Source: Azospirillum rugosum (GTDB lineage: Bacteria > Pseudomonadota > Alphaproteobacteria > Azospirillales > Azospirillaceae). From it: a stretch of DNA of 64,000 nucleotides. A model generated the notes under the pieces. The model searched no databases. It was not told the origin of the DNA and was given only the letters and a program-made list of their open reading frames with translations. Shown here one piece after another: positions 45,294 to 52,506 of the stretch. Position numbers and translations under genes: made by a program. Position 1 is the stretch's first letter; each line of letters begins with the position of its first letter. Location: the NCBI RefSeq assembly GCF_017876155.1, contig NZ_JAGINP010000010.1:1-64000 (forward strand), read 5' to 3'.

Positions 45294-45899
45294 TCAGGGC
45301 GTGAGCATCTTTCCATAGGACGTCAGGGTGGACGCGAGCCACGGCGTCTCGAAGTCCACGGACTTCCCTGCCGTAATCGTCAGGCCAGGGCGATCAAAGA
45401 GGGCAACGCAGCGGAGCGAAGGGTTGTGTCGGGACAGGTACAGAATTCCGTCCGGCGCGTCCGGATGGCCGTGCAGGGCGGCCGCCCAGGCTTGGGACAC
45501 CCGATAGCTTCCGGTGTTGACTGCGCCCGTCGTGCCGACGGCACCGAAGCCGGGGCCGCAGAAGTCGACGAGGCGCAGGTCGCGGCTGGCATGGATGGCC
45601 GTCCACCGCCGGGCAGCGACCTCCGCCAGCGAAACCAAGCGCAGCTTGGGATTCCTCAGCGTGGTCTCGACGAAGGCGACTTCCAGCGTCTCGCCGGCAT
45701 ACAACGTACCGAAAACGCATGCCGGGTCATCGTAGCGGTTGCCGGGCGGGTTCCGTGGCCCGAAGTGGATGGGACCAAGGGCGTCCCGGTGAACGCGGTA
45801 CCAGACCGTTGCCTGCGGTGCGACGATGATGGGCAGCGAGCGTCCGTTCAGGCCCTTTCCTGGCATCGGCGCCTGGGCTGGTCCCGCGCTAGGCGGCAT
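45294..45899 (-). CDS. RES-domain toxin
   Basis: A 201-residue RES-family protein. RES toxins break down NAD+ and arrest growth. The defining Arg (WYRVHR), Glu (VAFVETTL) and Ser (YRVSQAWAAALH) positions are all present, as is GTLYAGETLEVA. It starts inside the end of the antitoxin gene (11-bp overlap), the usual order for RES/Xre pairs. A role in keeping the replicon in the population is inferred from its position beside the par and rep genes. Confidence 0.88.
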   Translation of the reverse strand: MPPSAGPAQAPMPGKGLNGRSLPIIVAPQATVWYRVHRDALGPIHFGPRNPPGNRYDDPACVFGTLYAGETLEVAFVETTLRNPKLRLVSLAEVAARRWTAIHASRDLRLVDFCGPGFGAVGTTGAVNTGSYRVSQAWAAALHGHPDAPDGILYLSRHNPSLRCVALFDRPGLTITAGKSVDFETPWLASTLTSYGKMLTP

Positions 45900-46533
45900 G
45901 CCCAGCCGCGTTCGCGACGACGTCGTCGGTGCGGCCGGCCTTCAGCGCCTCCAGGGGACTGGCCCCGTCGAGTTCGTCATCCCCGGTCAGCAGCCATTCC
46001 AAGCGCATCCATGGATCCTGAATCGGCATCCCTGCGAGCGCTCGGTCAAGACCGGGAACAAGGCCGCCCTCGACGAACTGGGCCGCCGGGTAGGCGTAGT
46101 CCTGGCCCTGGGGAATCGCGATCAGCCGGTGCGCCCGCCGCCGCTTGTCGACCGCCTGGCGCGTGATGCCGAGAAGGGTGGCGACGGCGTTCACGCCGAG
46201 GGCTCCCCCGGCGCGCTCCAGCAGGTCCTGCTTGGCCTTTGCGCCTGCGGCCAGCAGGGCGGCCGTCGGGTCCAGTTCGGCCACCGCCGGGGTGGCCGCC
46301 AACTCCGACGCGACGTAGGCCAGCGTCCCGACATCGGTCGAAGCCTTCATGGCGGCTTCAATCGCTTCGTCGCCGCCCCTGGCAAACCGGGTAAGGCCCG
46401 TCACGACGCGTTGGATGAAGGCCCGCTGGAGCGGTGATCCCTCGACCTCCAGGCGCGCCATGAACGCTGTCGCTCCGGCGACTGGGCGTCGGGCGCGCCG
46501 CTTCGCCCCCTTGTCTGCCCTGACAGCGACCAC
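45889..46533 (-). CDS. Xre/MbcA/ParS-type antitoxin
   Basis: A 214-residue antitoxin partner of the RES toxin. A central helix-turn-helix-like part (ALGVNAVATLLGITRQAVDKR) is followed by the toxin-binding C-terminal domain (DPWMRLEWLLTGDDELDG, SPLEALKAGR). An N-terminal extension of about 100 residues is longer than in minimal Xre antitoxins. I chose GTG 46533 because GGAGG lies five bases upstream; the frame is open to a GTG at 46545. The promoter and a flanking dyad lie just upstream, consistent with autoregulation. Confidence 0.82.
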   Translation of the reverse strand: MVAVRADKGAKRRARRPVAGATAFMARLEVEGSPLQRAFIQRVVTGLTRFARGGDEAIEAAMKASTDVGTLAYVASELAATPAVAELDPTAALLAAGAKAKQDLLERAGGALGVNAVATLLGITRQAVDKRRRAHRLIAIPQGQDYAYPAAQFVEGGLVPGLDRALAGMPIQDPWMRLEWLLTGDDELDGASPLEALKAGRTDDVVANAAGHAA

Positions 46534-46560
46534 GTCGACCTCCACGGAGCGGAAAATCCA

Positions 46561-46602
46561 GTTGACGATGCACTATATGGCTTCCGAAGAAACCACGTCA
46601 AC
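46561..46602. promoter_or_regulatory. Dyad flanking the toxin-antitoxin promoter
   Basis: GTTGACG at 46561-46567 and CGTCAAC at 46596-46602 are exact inverted repeats that bracket the -35 and -10 boxes. A plausible autoregulatory operator for the antitoxin. Confidence 0.5.
46572..46601 (-). promoter_or_regulatory. Toxin-antitoxin promoter
   Basis: On the minus strand TTGACG (46596-46601), an 18-bp spacer and TATAGT (46572-46577). Predicted start about 46565, some 30 bases before the antitoxin start codon. Confidence 0.6.
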
Positions 46603-46688
46603 CGGACCACCCGTCCGTGCCCCATCCGGCCTTATGGCTCGGTCCGAACAAAGACCATATTCAGACAGAACTTGGCTGGAGAGGGCGG

Positions 46689-47279
46689 TCAGGCGAGTTC
46701 GGAAAGCTCCCGGTCAATGTCGGAAAGGCGAGCAAGCAGCCGCTGCTTTTCCGCTTCCAGCGCCGTCCGGCGACCGTCGTTTCGTTGCGCGGCGTTCGTC
46801 CGAATGCGCCGCTTGAACGCGATGATCTCGGTGCGGCGCATGTCGGGGCGGATCACGCCTTCGGCGACAGCCTGGGCACGCTCCGCATCGGACAGCGTGG
46901 CGGCATGATAGACCACGGAGTAGCCCGCCGCCTCGACGCCTGGCGGCAGCAGGCCGGCGGTCACGGCGCGGTAGGCGGTCATGATCTGGCTGCGCACGAC
47001 CTTGCCGAAGCGCAGGCGCTCGATCATGAGCGCAAACTGCTCCGCCGAGAGCTTCTTCTGCGCCTCATCCAAATGGCGGCCGATGGCAAGGAAGCTCTTT
47101 TGTGCCTCCTCCCACAAGCGGTCGATGGCGTCGACATACTCGTCCGGCGTCGCGGGCTCCGGCGATGGTGCTTCCACCTGGCTGGATGGGCGGTTCGACG
47201 GCAGCTGCTGCGCCAGGGGTGCGATGGACCGCTTGATCTCATCGGCGTTGAACAGCTTGAGAGGCGTGCGCTTAGCCAT
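46689..47279 (-). CDS. Putative partition partner of ParA
   Basis: A 196-residue protein I cannot assign firmly. It overlaps the parA stop by eight bases and is encoded directly downstream, the usual place for a centromere-binding ParB-type partner. It has a basic N-terminus (MAKRTPLKLFNADEIKR), a central helical region (RLWEEAQKSFLAIGRHLDEA) and a basic helical C-terminus with a coiled-coil tail (EAEKQRLLARLSDIDRELSE). No classic ParB motifs (GExRxxA) are seen. The role is inferred from position. Confidence 0.65.
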   Translation of the reverse strand: MAKRTPLKLFNADEIKRSIAPLAQQLPSNRPSSQVEAPSPEPATPDEYVDAIDRLWEEAQKSFLAIGRHLDEAQKKLSAEQFALMIERLRFGKVVRSQIMTAYRAVTAGLLPPGVEAAGYSVVYHAATLSDAERAQAVAEGVIRPDMRRTEIIAFKRRIRTNAAQRNDGRRTALEAEKQRLLARLSDIDRELSELA

Positions 47280-47901
47280 GTTCCGCCTCCATCAGGGGGG
47301 CCAGGTCTGCCGCGATGGCGCCGAAGTCTTCGCGAGCCTCGGGCGCGGCGAGCGGAGCGCCATTCCAGGAAGCCTGCTGGTAGGCGGTACGGGCGGGCAG
47401 GTCGGCTCTCAACACCGGTACGCCCATCACCTCGAGCTGGGCCCGCGTGTGCCCCGTCACTTGGGCGCGCCGGTTGACTTGGGTGAGCACGGCGGCGTGG
47501 GGGATTTTGCGGCGGACCATCTTGCCGGCTGACTCGATCAATTCCTGGGTGCGCACCGCCTCGACGACGTCCTTCCGATCGGTCTTGCAGGGAATCAGCA
47601 CCAGATCGGCTGTGCTGATGGCATACAGCATCCCCCTCTGCAGGGCGCCGGCCACATCGATCAGCACATAGTCGGAGCGTTTGACGGCTGCGCCCACACC
47701 GTCGATGACGGCTTCTTCCTCAAGGGACGTGCACGGGATGCCGTTTTGCGGATCGGACAGCCAGTCGTGAAGGTTTCGGTTGGGATCGGTGTCGATGCAC
47801 TCGACGCTTCGGCCTTGCCTCCGAAGGAAGTCGGCAAGGCCCGCCGTCAGCGTGGTTTTTCCCGAACCACCCTTGGTGGTGGCTATTGCGATTACGGGCA
47901 C
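47272..47901 (-). CDS. parA: ParA partition ATPase
   Basis: A 209-residue ParA/MinD-type ATPase with the deviant Walker A motif KGGSGKTT, ECIDTDPN and YVLIDVAGAL (Walker A' and B regions). It is a short ParA without an N-terminal HTH, the type that does not bind its own promoter. GTG 47901 is preferred (MPVIAIATTKGG, CGGAG upstream); a TTG at 47928 is an alternative but lies inside the palindrome at 47915-47930. Confidence 0.9.
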   Translation of the reverse strand: MPVIAIATTKGGSGKTTLTAGLADFLRRQGRSVECIDTDPNRNLHDWLSDPQNGIPCTSLEEEAVIDGVGAAVKRSDYVLIDVAGALQRGMLYAISTADLVLIPCKTDRKDVVEAVRTQELIESAGKMVRRKIPHAAVLTQVNRRAQVTGHTRAQLEVMGVPVLRADLPARTAYQQASWNGAPLAAPEAREDFGAIAADLAPLMEAEHG

Positions 47902-47914
47902 GATGCCGCTCCGA

Positions 47915-47930
47915 GTTTGACCGGTCAAAC
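47915..47930. promoter_or_regulatory. Perfect 16-bp palindrome before parA
   Basis: GTTTGACCGGTCAAAC is a perfect palindrome 14 bp before the parA start and 59 bp after the repA stop. Candidate operator of the par operon or centromere (parS) site. Confidence 0.55.
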
Positions 47931-47979
47931 AGGGGCAAAGTGCGGGAAAGCGGACCAGGGTGTCAATCGGATAGGGTTT

Positions 47980-47993
47980 GGAAGTTCCCTACG
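47980..47993 (-). repeat. Iteron copy at the repA stop
   Basis: Minus-strand CGTAGGGAACTTCC, one base different from the main iteron. It includes the repA TAG and lies outside the main iteron array, where it could act in copy control or origin handcuffing. Confidence 0.7.
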
Positions 47994-48978
47994 CCGATCG
48001 CGCGATGAGCCGTTCGGGGACCGGGGGTGGCGAGGGATGGAGGATAAGACCATGGCGGTCGTCCGTTTCCTCGATACGAGCGTCTTCGTATCCGGAAAGG
48101 GCGTAGCGCAGCGCCGTGCGGAACTCCGGCTTGAATGCCCGCAGGCGCGACCGGTAAACATCGTCGCCCTCGTCGGTCAATCGTCCGGCACCGAACTGGT
48201 CGTAGATGGCGGCCCAGCTGACAGGAGTCGGCTTTTCGAGCACATGAAGCCGGTAGGCCAGCCAGATATAAATGTCGATCGCCATGGACTTGCCAGCGAT
48301 TGCTTTGATGGCTGGCTCCCAAACCGGAACCGGATGTTCCTTCAGCAGACGGAAAAACGTTTCCGACAGCTGCACGCGCTCGTCCCAAAGCATGCCCTGT
48401 CCGTCGTCCCGGCGGAGGTCGATGGCGTGACGCACGATCGTGTCGTTGGTATGGCCCTTGGCTTGCTTGCCACGGACTGTTCCGCCGTAATCGAACGTCA
48501 ATTTGCAGCGGCTGAGGCGTTCCGCTTGGTTGCGGACTTCCTTGTAGGTGCTGCCGCCGGTGCTGATGCCCATCCGGTCCAGCCAGTCGTTCATGGACCG
48601 CCCGAGTTCGACTTCCGGGGAGTTGTTCCGCAACGCCATGGTTTGCAGGTAGAGCAGGATCAGGCGTGCCTTGGCGCCGTAGGGAACTCCCAACAGCGCG
48701 TAGTCGTCCGCGGAGCGCGGGTTCTTCACTTTGGGGCGGCGACCGGGCTCGATCAGCAGGCTCATGTCTCCGTTCGAGCGAACCCAGGGGCGGTCGTCCG
48801 GCAGACGCCGGTGCGGCAAGCTGGTCAAGCAAAAGCCGCTGTAGGTGATGCCGGTGTCGTTTGATTCTTCTGCGATGAGGTTGCTGGCGATTTGGAAAAA
48901 GGGCACATCATCCGTATCGATCAGCCGGCGCGCGGCATCGCGGCCATGGGTACGGATCAGATTGTGTAGCTCGCCCAT
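47989..48978 (-). CDS. repA: Replication initiator RepA
   Basis: A 329-residue RepA-type plasmid replication initiator (RepA_C-like). Motifs: GVPYGAKARLILLYLQTMAL, LGRSMNDWLDRMGISTGG, RLSRCKLTFDYGG and SMAIDIYIWLAYRLHVL. It should bind the iterons upstream (49036-49369) and load the helicase. Its stop codon TAG forms part of an additional iteron copy (47980-47993). ParA and the partition partner follow on the same strand. Confidence 0.9.
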   Translation of the reverse strand: MGELHNLIRTHGRDAARRLIDTDDVPFFQIASNLIAEESNDTGITYSGFCLTSLPHRRLPDDRPWVRSNGDMSLLIEPGRRPKVKNPRSADDYALLGVPYGAKARLILLYLQTMALRNNSPEVELGRSMNDWLDRMGISTGGSTYKEVRNQAERLSRCKLTFDYGGTVRGKQAKGHTNDTIVRHAIDLRRDDGQGMLWDERVQLSETFFRLLKEHPVPVWEPAIKAIAGKSMAIDIYIWLAYRLHVLEKPTPVSWAAIYDQFGAGRLTDEGDDVYRSRLRAFKPEFRTALRYALSGYEDARIEETDDRHGLILHPSPPPVPERLIARSA

Positions 48979-49053
48979 GCTTGGCCCCCATCATCTTGTC
49001 CGGATGAAAGCATGGGCGGAACGCCGGGTCCATGTGGAAGTTCCCTACGCAGG

Positions 49054-49087
49054 CTATTTGAGAATCTAATTGCAAGAATCTATTTGC
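49054..49087 (+). repeat. AT-rich 13-mer repeats (unwinding element)
   Basis: AGAATCTAATTGC (49061-49073) and AGAATCTATTTGC (49075-49087), preceded by a related CTATTTG. They are the most AT-rich stretch of the origin and look like the 13-mers of a DNA-unwinding element. Confidence 0.65.
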
Positions 49088-49104
49088 TTGGTAGGGAACT
49101 GCCT

Positions 49105-49113
49105 GTGGAAAAG
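49105..49113 (-). promoter_or_regulatory. DnaA-box-like site
   Basis: TGTGGAAAA differs by one base from TGTGGATAA, the complement of the consensus DnaA box TTATCCACA. It lies beside the AT-rich repeats. Confidence 0.45.
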
Positions 49114-49424
49114 CCGAGTCGCGTAGGGAACTGCCGAAGTATCCGTAGGGATGTTCCGTATCGACACCTGTTGGCGACTCGGGCGTAGGGAAGTTCCAAA
49201 GCGGTCGATTGGGGCCGAATCGGCGCAGGGCGGGCGTAGGGAAGTTCCAATCCGCATCGGCGATTCGCGGGACCTGCCCATGCCGGTTATGGGCGGCCGT
49301 AGGGAAGTTCCATACGGGGACCGATCCTCGTGCGCGTGCGCTGACGGCGTCCCGACGTAGGGAAATTCCCAGGCGGCGGCGAGCGGCTCCAGCAGGAGGC
49401 GCAGCGTGGCTTCCCCGGCGCGCA

Positions 49425-49687
49425 TCACCGCAGCCTTCCGGGAGTCAGGGGCAGGGGAGGGGAGGCGGTCGGCTGGACGCGGTAGACGGTGGAGACGTCG
49501 AGGTCGCGGGCGACGAAGACGCTGACCAGCTCGCCCTGGTTCTTGCGCAAGGTGGGCGGGAGGTCGATGTTGCCACGCTGGCCTCCAGGGGGCGCCGTCC
49601 ACGAAGGAGGGCAGCAGCGCGCCGCCGAAGCGCTGCCAGAAGTGCCGCTCCACAGCGCCGACTTCCGTGGCATCATCCCCACGCAGC
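49425..49687 (-). pseudogene. Frameshifted remnant, unidentified
   Basis: Two minus-strand frames read as plausible protein when joined by one frameshift: GAVERHFWQRFGGALLPSF, then NIDLPPTLRKNQGELVSVF and VARDLDVSTVYRVQP to a stop near 49425. I do not recognise the family; a mobile-element or plasmid protein remnant is possible. The stretch 49371-49687 holds no other gene. Confidence 0.4.
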
Positions 49688-50377
49688 TCAAGCCGAATTT
49701 TGCGACAACGCCTCCACGAACAGCTTTTCGTCGGCGCTCTCCTCCGGCAGCGCTGGACAGGGGCGTTGGCTGATCTCCCATGCTTCCTCGCGCGACATGC
49801 CAACCATACAGAGCAGGAGAACCACCGTTTCATCGATCTTGGTCTGATCGACCTTGCCATCGCATACGGCGAGACTCAGGCCGACGATCATGTGGGTCGC
49901 CAGGCGATAAACAAGTTCGGCATCCGCGAATTTGAAACGCCCCGCCGCAGCGGCGCGTCGGAGATCCCGGATCGCGTAGGGGCCAATCATGCGGTACATC
50001 GCGTCCGCAATGACCTCGGAACGCCGCAGCAGCCATCGCCAGCGCTGATCGGTCGTCGCGACCTGCATAACCGTACGATGGCCGAAGGCATAAACCTGAG
50101 CGGGGTCGGAAAATGTGTCGGTCACAGCATCGATGCGCTTGGCAAGCTGGTCCATCACCTGTTCCATCACCGCCATCGCCAGCTCATCCTTGGACGCGAA
50201 GTAATTGTAGGCGGTTCCCGCACCGACGTCGGCGCGGTTGGCAATTTCGGACATCGTTGCGGCGTCGATGCCCTTCTCCGCCATGATCTGATAGCCGGCT
50301 TCGATGAGAGCTTGGCGGTTGAGGCGTTTACGACGTTCGCTGCGGGTTTCGCCTTGAACAGCTGATTCCGCGTTCAT
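49688..50377 (-). CDS. TetR-family transcriptional regulator
   Basis: A 229-residue TetR-type repressor. The HTH lies at about 15-60 (RQALIEAGYQIMAEKGID, TMSEIANRADVGAGTAYNYF). The C-terminal ligand domain is helical and ends LFVEALSQNSA. ATG 50377 has AAAGGA upstream; the frame is open to 50479. Divergent from the ABC transporter and pyridine-type operon; inverted repeats in the 902-bp gap are possible operators. Control of that operon is inferred. Confidence 0.88.
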   Translation of the reverse strand: MNAESAVQGETRSERRKRLNRQALIEAGYQIMAEKGIDAATMSEIANRADVGAGTAYNYFASKDELAMAVMEQVMDQLAKRIDAVTDTFSDPAQVYAFGHRTVMQVATTDQRWRWLLRRSEVIADAMYRMIGPYAIRDLRRAAAAGRFKFADAELVYRLATHMIVGLSLAVCDGKVDQTKIDETVVLLLCMVGMSREEAWEISQRPCPALPEESADEKLFVEALSQNSA

Positions 50378-50669
50378 TCTGATCCTTTCCAACTTGGGCC
50401 GATGGCAACCGTCACCAGACGGTGGTTCCGCTCCGCTTGGAAACCATCCACTTTGGAGTTTGGCCACTGTCAGAGCCAATCACCTAGCAAACCGGCCGAG
50501 CGAGACATGCCCGACATGCCGGCAACCGATCAGCGAGTCGCTCTCCCATGAACCCGCGTTATCACGGCTGCCACCGTGAATGTGGGTTCTGGCGATCTGG
50601 TTGCACCATGCGATGCGCCATCCGTGCCGTTTCTACCAAACTCCGACGACGCACCACCCTACCAGATTC

Positions 50670-50726
50670 GTTCACACGTGAACAGCGTTCCAAGGTGAAT
50701 GATTTTTATATGTGAACGTCATTCAC
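50670..50726. promoter_or_regulatory. TetR-like operator dyads
   Basis: GTTCAC-AC-GTGAAC (50670-50683), and GTGAATGA (50695-50702) pairing with TCATTCAC (50719-50726). A compact dyad GTGAA-N5-TTCAC (50712-50726) shares the last arm. All use the same GTGAA/TTCAC half-site. A TTGACG box follows at 50729. Confidence 0.5.
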
Positions 50727-50967
50727 TGTTGACGAGGCGTCAAATCCGTTACACGATGGAGACGTTGAGCCGCCAAGCCGGGCAACAGAAGCATCGCAAG
50801 CCGAAGATGGGCAGCGCCTGAGGTCGGTTCGAAGGGCCGGACTCCAAAGCGAGCAATCTGCGGGCCGCAATCACAGTCGTTTATCCGACCCTTTTGCACA
50901 GTCTTTAGGGCTGGCATGCCGTCTCGGAAGCCAGCAACCGTGCTCGCCACCTGTAAGGGAGTTGCCG

Positions 50968-51066
50968 ATGCGCGTTGTCCATGGCTGTACGGACGTTCCC
51001 CCCGAAGCAAAGGGCGGCGTGGTTGCTTTTGGCAACTTCGACGGCGTGCAACGCAATCAGTTCTGA
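50968..51066 (+). pseudogene. Truncated ribF 5' fragment
   Basis: A 32-codon frame starting at ATG 50968 with AAGGGAG upstream. It reads MRVVHGCTDVPPEAKG and VVAFGNFDGVQRNQ, then stops. This matches the first 30 residues of the FAD synthetase/riboflavin kinase RibF (GNFDGVHRGH motif). The rest of the gene is absent. Probably a leftover of rearrangement; could be a short leader-like peptide by chance. Confidence 0.6.
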
Positions 51067-51279
51067 TACACGATCCCCTGTTCCACAGAAAAGATGCGAG
51101 GTGCCACCAGTCCTCACCGCCAAAGAACAATCGTAAAGATCAGACAAAAGTTGGGCCACAAAAAAACCGGCCCGGCGCAGGGAGCGCCAACCAGTTGCAA
51201 CGACGACGTCGCCGTACCGAGGGCCGGCCTGTGCTCTTCCTCGGCGATCCAAGTGACAACCGTGTTGGGAGACAGAGGC

Positions 51280-52332
51280 ATGATAACATTTCGCGGCATG
51301 ATTGTCGGCGCATTGATGGCGTCGGCGGTGACCGTCGGCTCTGGCGCTGTTGGCGCCCAGGAACCCGACCGCTTGCGCGGCGTAATCACGGAAACGAAGG
51401 CTGAACGTCCATACCGCGTCGGTGTGACGCTGGTCCATTTCGTGGACGACTATTGGAAGGGCATCGCCTACGGCTTGGCCGGGGAAGCGCCGAAGGCCGG
51501 AGTCGAAATCGTACGCATGATGGGGGCCGGCGGCTATGGTCGCGTGGCCGAGCAGATTGCCCAGCTCGAAACACTCTCCACGATGAATCTGGATGCCGTC
51601 GTGTTGGGAGCCACAAATTATGACGGCTTCGATCGGGCCATCAAGCGGCTCACCGACAAGGGCATCAAGGTGATTGCGGTCGGCGTGCCCGTGAACAGCA
51701 AGCAGATCGCCGCCGGCGTCACGATCGACGAGGAAGAGGTCGGTCACAAGCTTGCCTCGTTCGTTTGCCGCCACAAGCCGCAAGCCAACGTCATCACGAT
51801 CCCCGGACCCAACGGGCCGGTATGGAACAAGCTGCGCTTCGATGGATTCAAGAAGGGCGCTGACGCGTGTCCCGGCATGAAGCTCTACGGGAACACCTTC
51901 CAAGGCGACACGAAGATCGAAGACGGCCTGTCGCAGGCATCCGACCTGCTCATCAAGGATCCGGGCGCGGACTACATCTACACAGCGGCAGCCAATTTGG
52001 GCATCGGTGCGGGTATGGCGGCCAAGCGGATGAGCAGCAAGGCGCAGGTGGCAACGGGGACGATCTCCGACCGCACAGTCGAGCTGATGAAGGAAGGTCA
52101 CGTCGCTGTGGCCGTGTCGGAACAGCCCATCCTCATGGGCCGGTCGGCGATCCAGGTTCTGGTCCGTCTGCTGAACGGCAAGCCTTTGCCCGAAATGACC
52201 GCCCCCGGAGCCATCCCCTATCCGGAGTTCCACGTTCCGCTCGTGGAGATGACGGCCAAGGACCTCGTCAACTACGACTTGTCCACTTACGACCGTCCGC
52301 CCGCCAATTGGCAGGTGCCGTCCTTCCAATAA
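51280..52332 (+). CDS. Ribose-type ABC substrate-binding protein
   Basis: A 350-residue periplasmic binding protein of the RbsB/TorT class (peripla_BP_4). The signal peptide covers about 1-28 (cleavage near AVGA-QEPD). The mature part has YRVGVTLVHFVDDYWKGIAYG, LDAVVLGATNYDGFDRAIK and GVTIDEEEVGHKLASFVC. The Cys-containing CRHKPQ and DACPG segments could form a disulfide. ATG 51280 follows GAGG closely. ATPase and permease genes follow. The ligand is not evident; the adjacent catabolic genes suggest it may not be a sugar. Confidence 0.88.
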   Translation: MITFRGMIVGALMASAVTVGSGAVGAQEPDRLRGVITETKAERPYRVGVTLVHFVDDYWKGIAYGLAGEAPKAGVEIVRMMGAGGYGRVAEQIAQLETLSTMNLDAVVLGATNYDGFDRAIKRLTDKGIKVIAVGVPVNSKQIAAGVTIDEEEVGHKLASFVCRHKPQANVITIPGPNGPVWNKLRFDGFKKGADACPGMKLYGNTFQGDTKIEDGLSQASDLLIKDPGADYIYTAAANLGIGAGMAAKRMSSKAQVATGTISDRTVELMKEGHVAVAVSEQPILMGRSAIQVLVRLLNGKPLPEMTAPGAIPYPEFHVPLVEMTAKDLVNYDLSTYDRPPANWQVPSFQ

Positions 52333-52378
52333 GGAAGGACATCCGAAGGCGGGCCTCTCCAGCGCGGCCGCCATCGCA

Positions 52379-52412
52379 TCGGCACCGCGGGAACGTCGGC
52401 ACCGCGGGAACG
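52379..52412 (+). repeat. 17-bp tandem repeat
   Basis: TCGGCACCGCGGGAACG twice in direct succession (52379-52395, 52396-52412) in the gap between the binding-protein and ATPase genes. Confidence 0.75.
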
Positions 52413-52506
52413 GTCCCTTTCGGACGGCCACGATCCTCACACCAGCCTTGGACGCGCAACGCGGCCGGGACCGCCACACCATTCTCGTGCAGAGCAAGGA
52501 TGGGCG

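Larger units (their letters stand above)
49036..49369. other. Origin of replication (oriV) with iterons
   Basis: Unit CGTAGGGAAGTTCC. Plus-strand copies start at 49090 (weak), 49122, 49144, 49184, 49235, 49298 and 49356; one inverted copy lies at 49036-49049. Spacings are 32, 22, 40, 51, 63 and 58 bp, irregular compared with classic 20-22 bp iteron arrays. AT-rich repeats and a DnaA-box-like site sit at the repA-proximal end. The array lies directly upstream of repA. Confidence 0.88.
50378..51279. other. Long regulatory gap with ribF fragment
   Basis: 902 bp. It contains three related dyad elements (50670-50726), a weak TTGACG-type promoter at about 50729, and a short ribF-like fragment (50968-51066). 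The sequence from 51067 to 51279 holds an A-rich run but no gene I can support; it ends with the ribosome site of the binding-protein gene. Confidence 0.5.
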
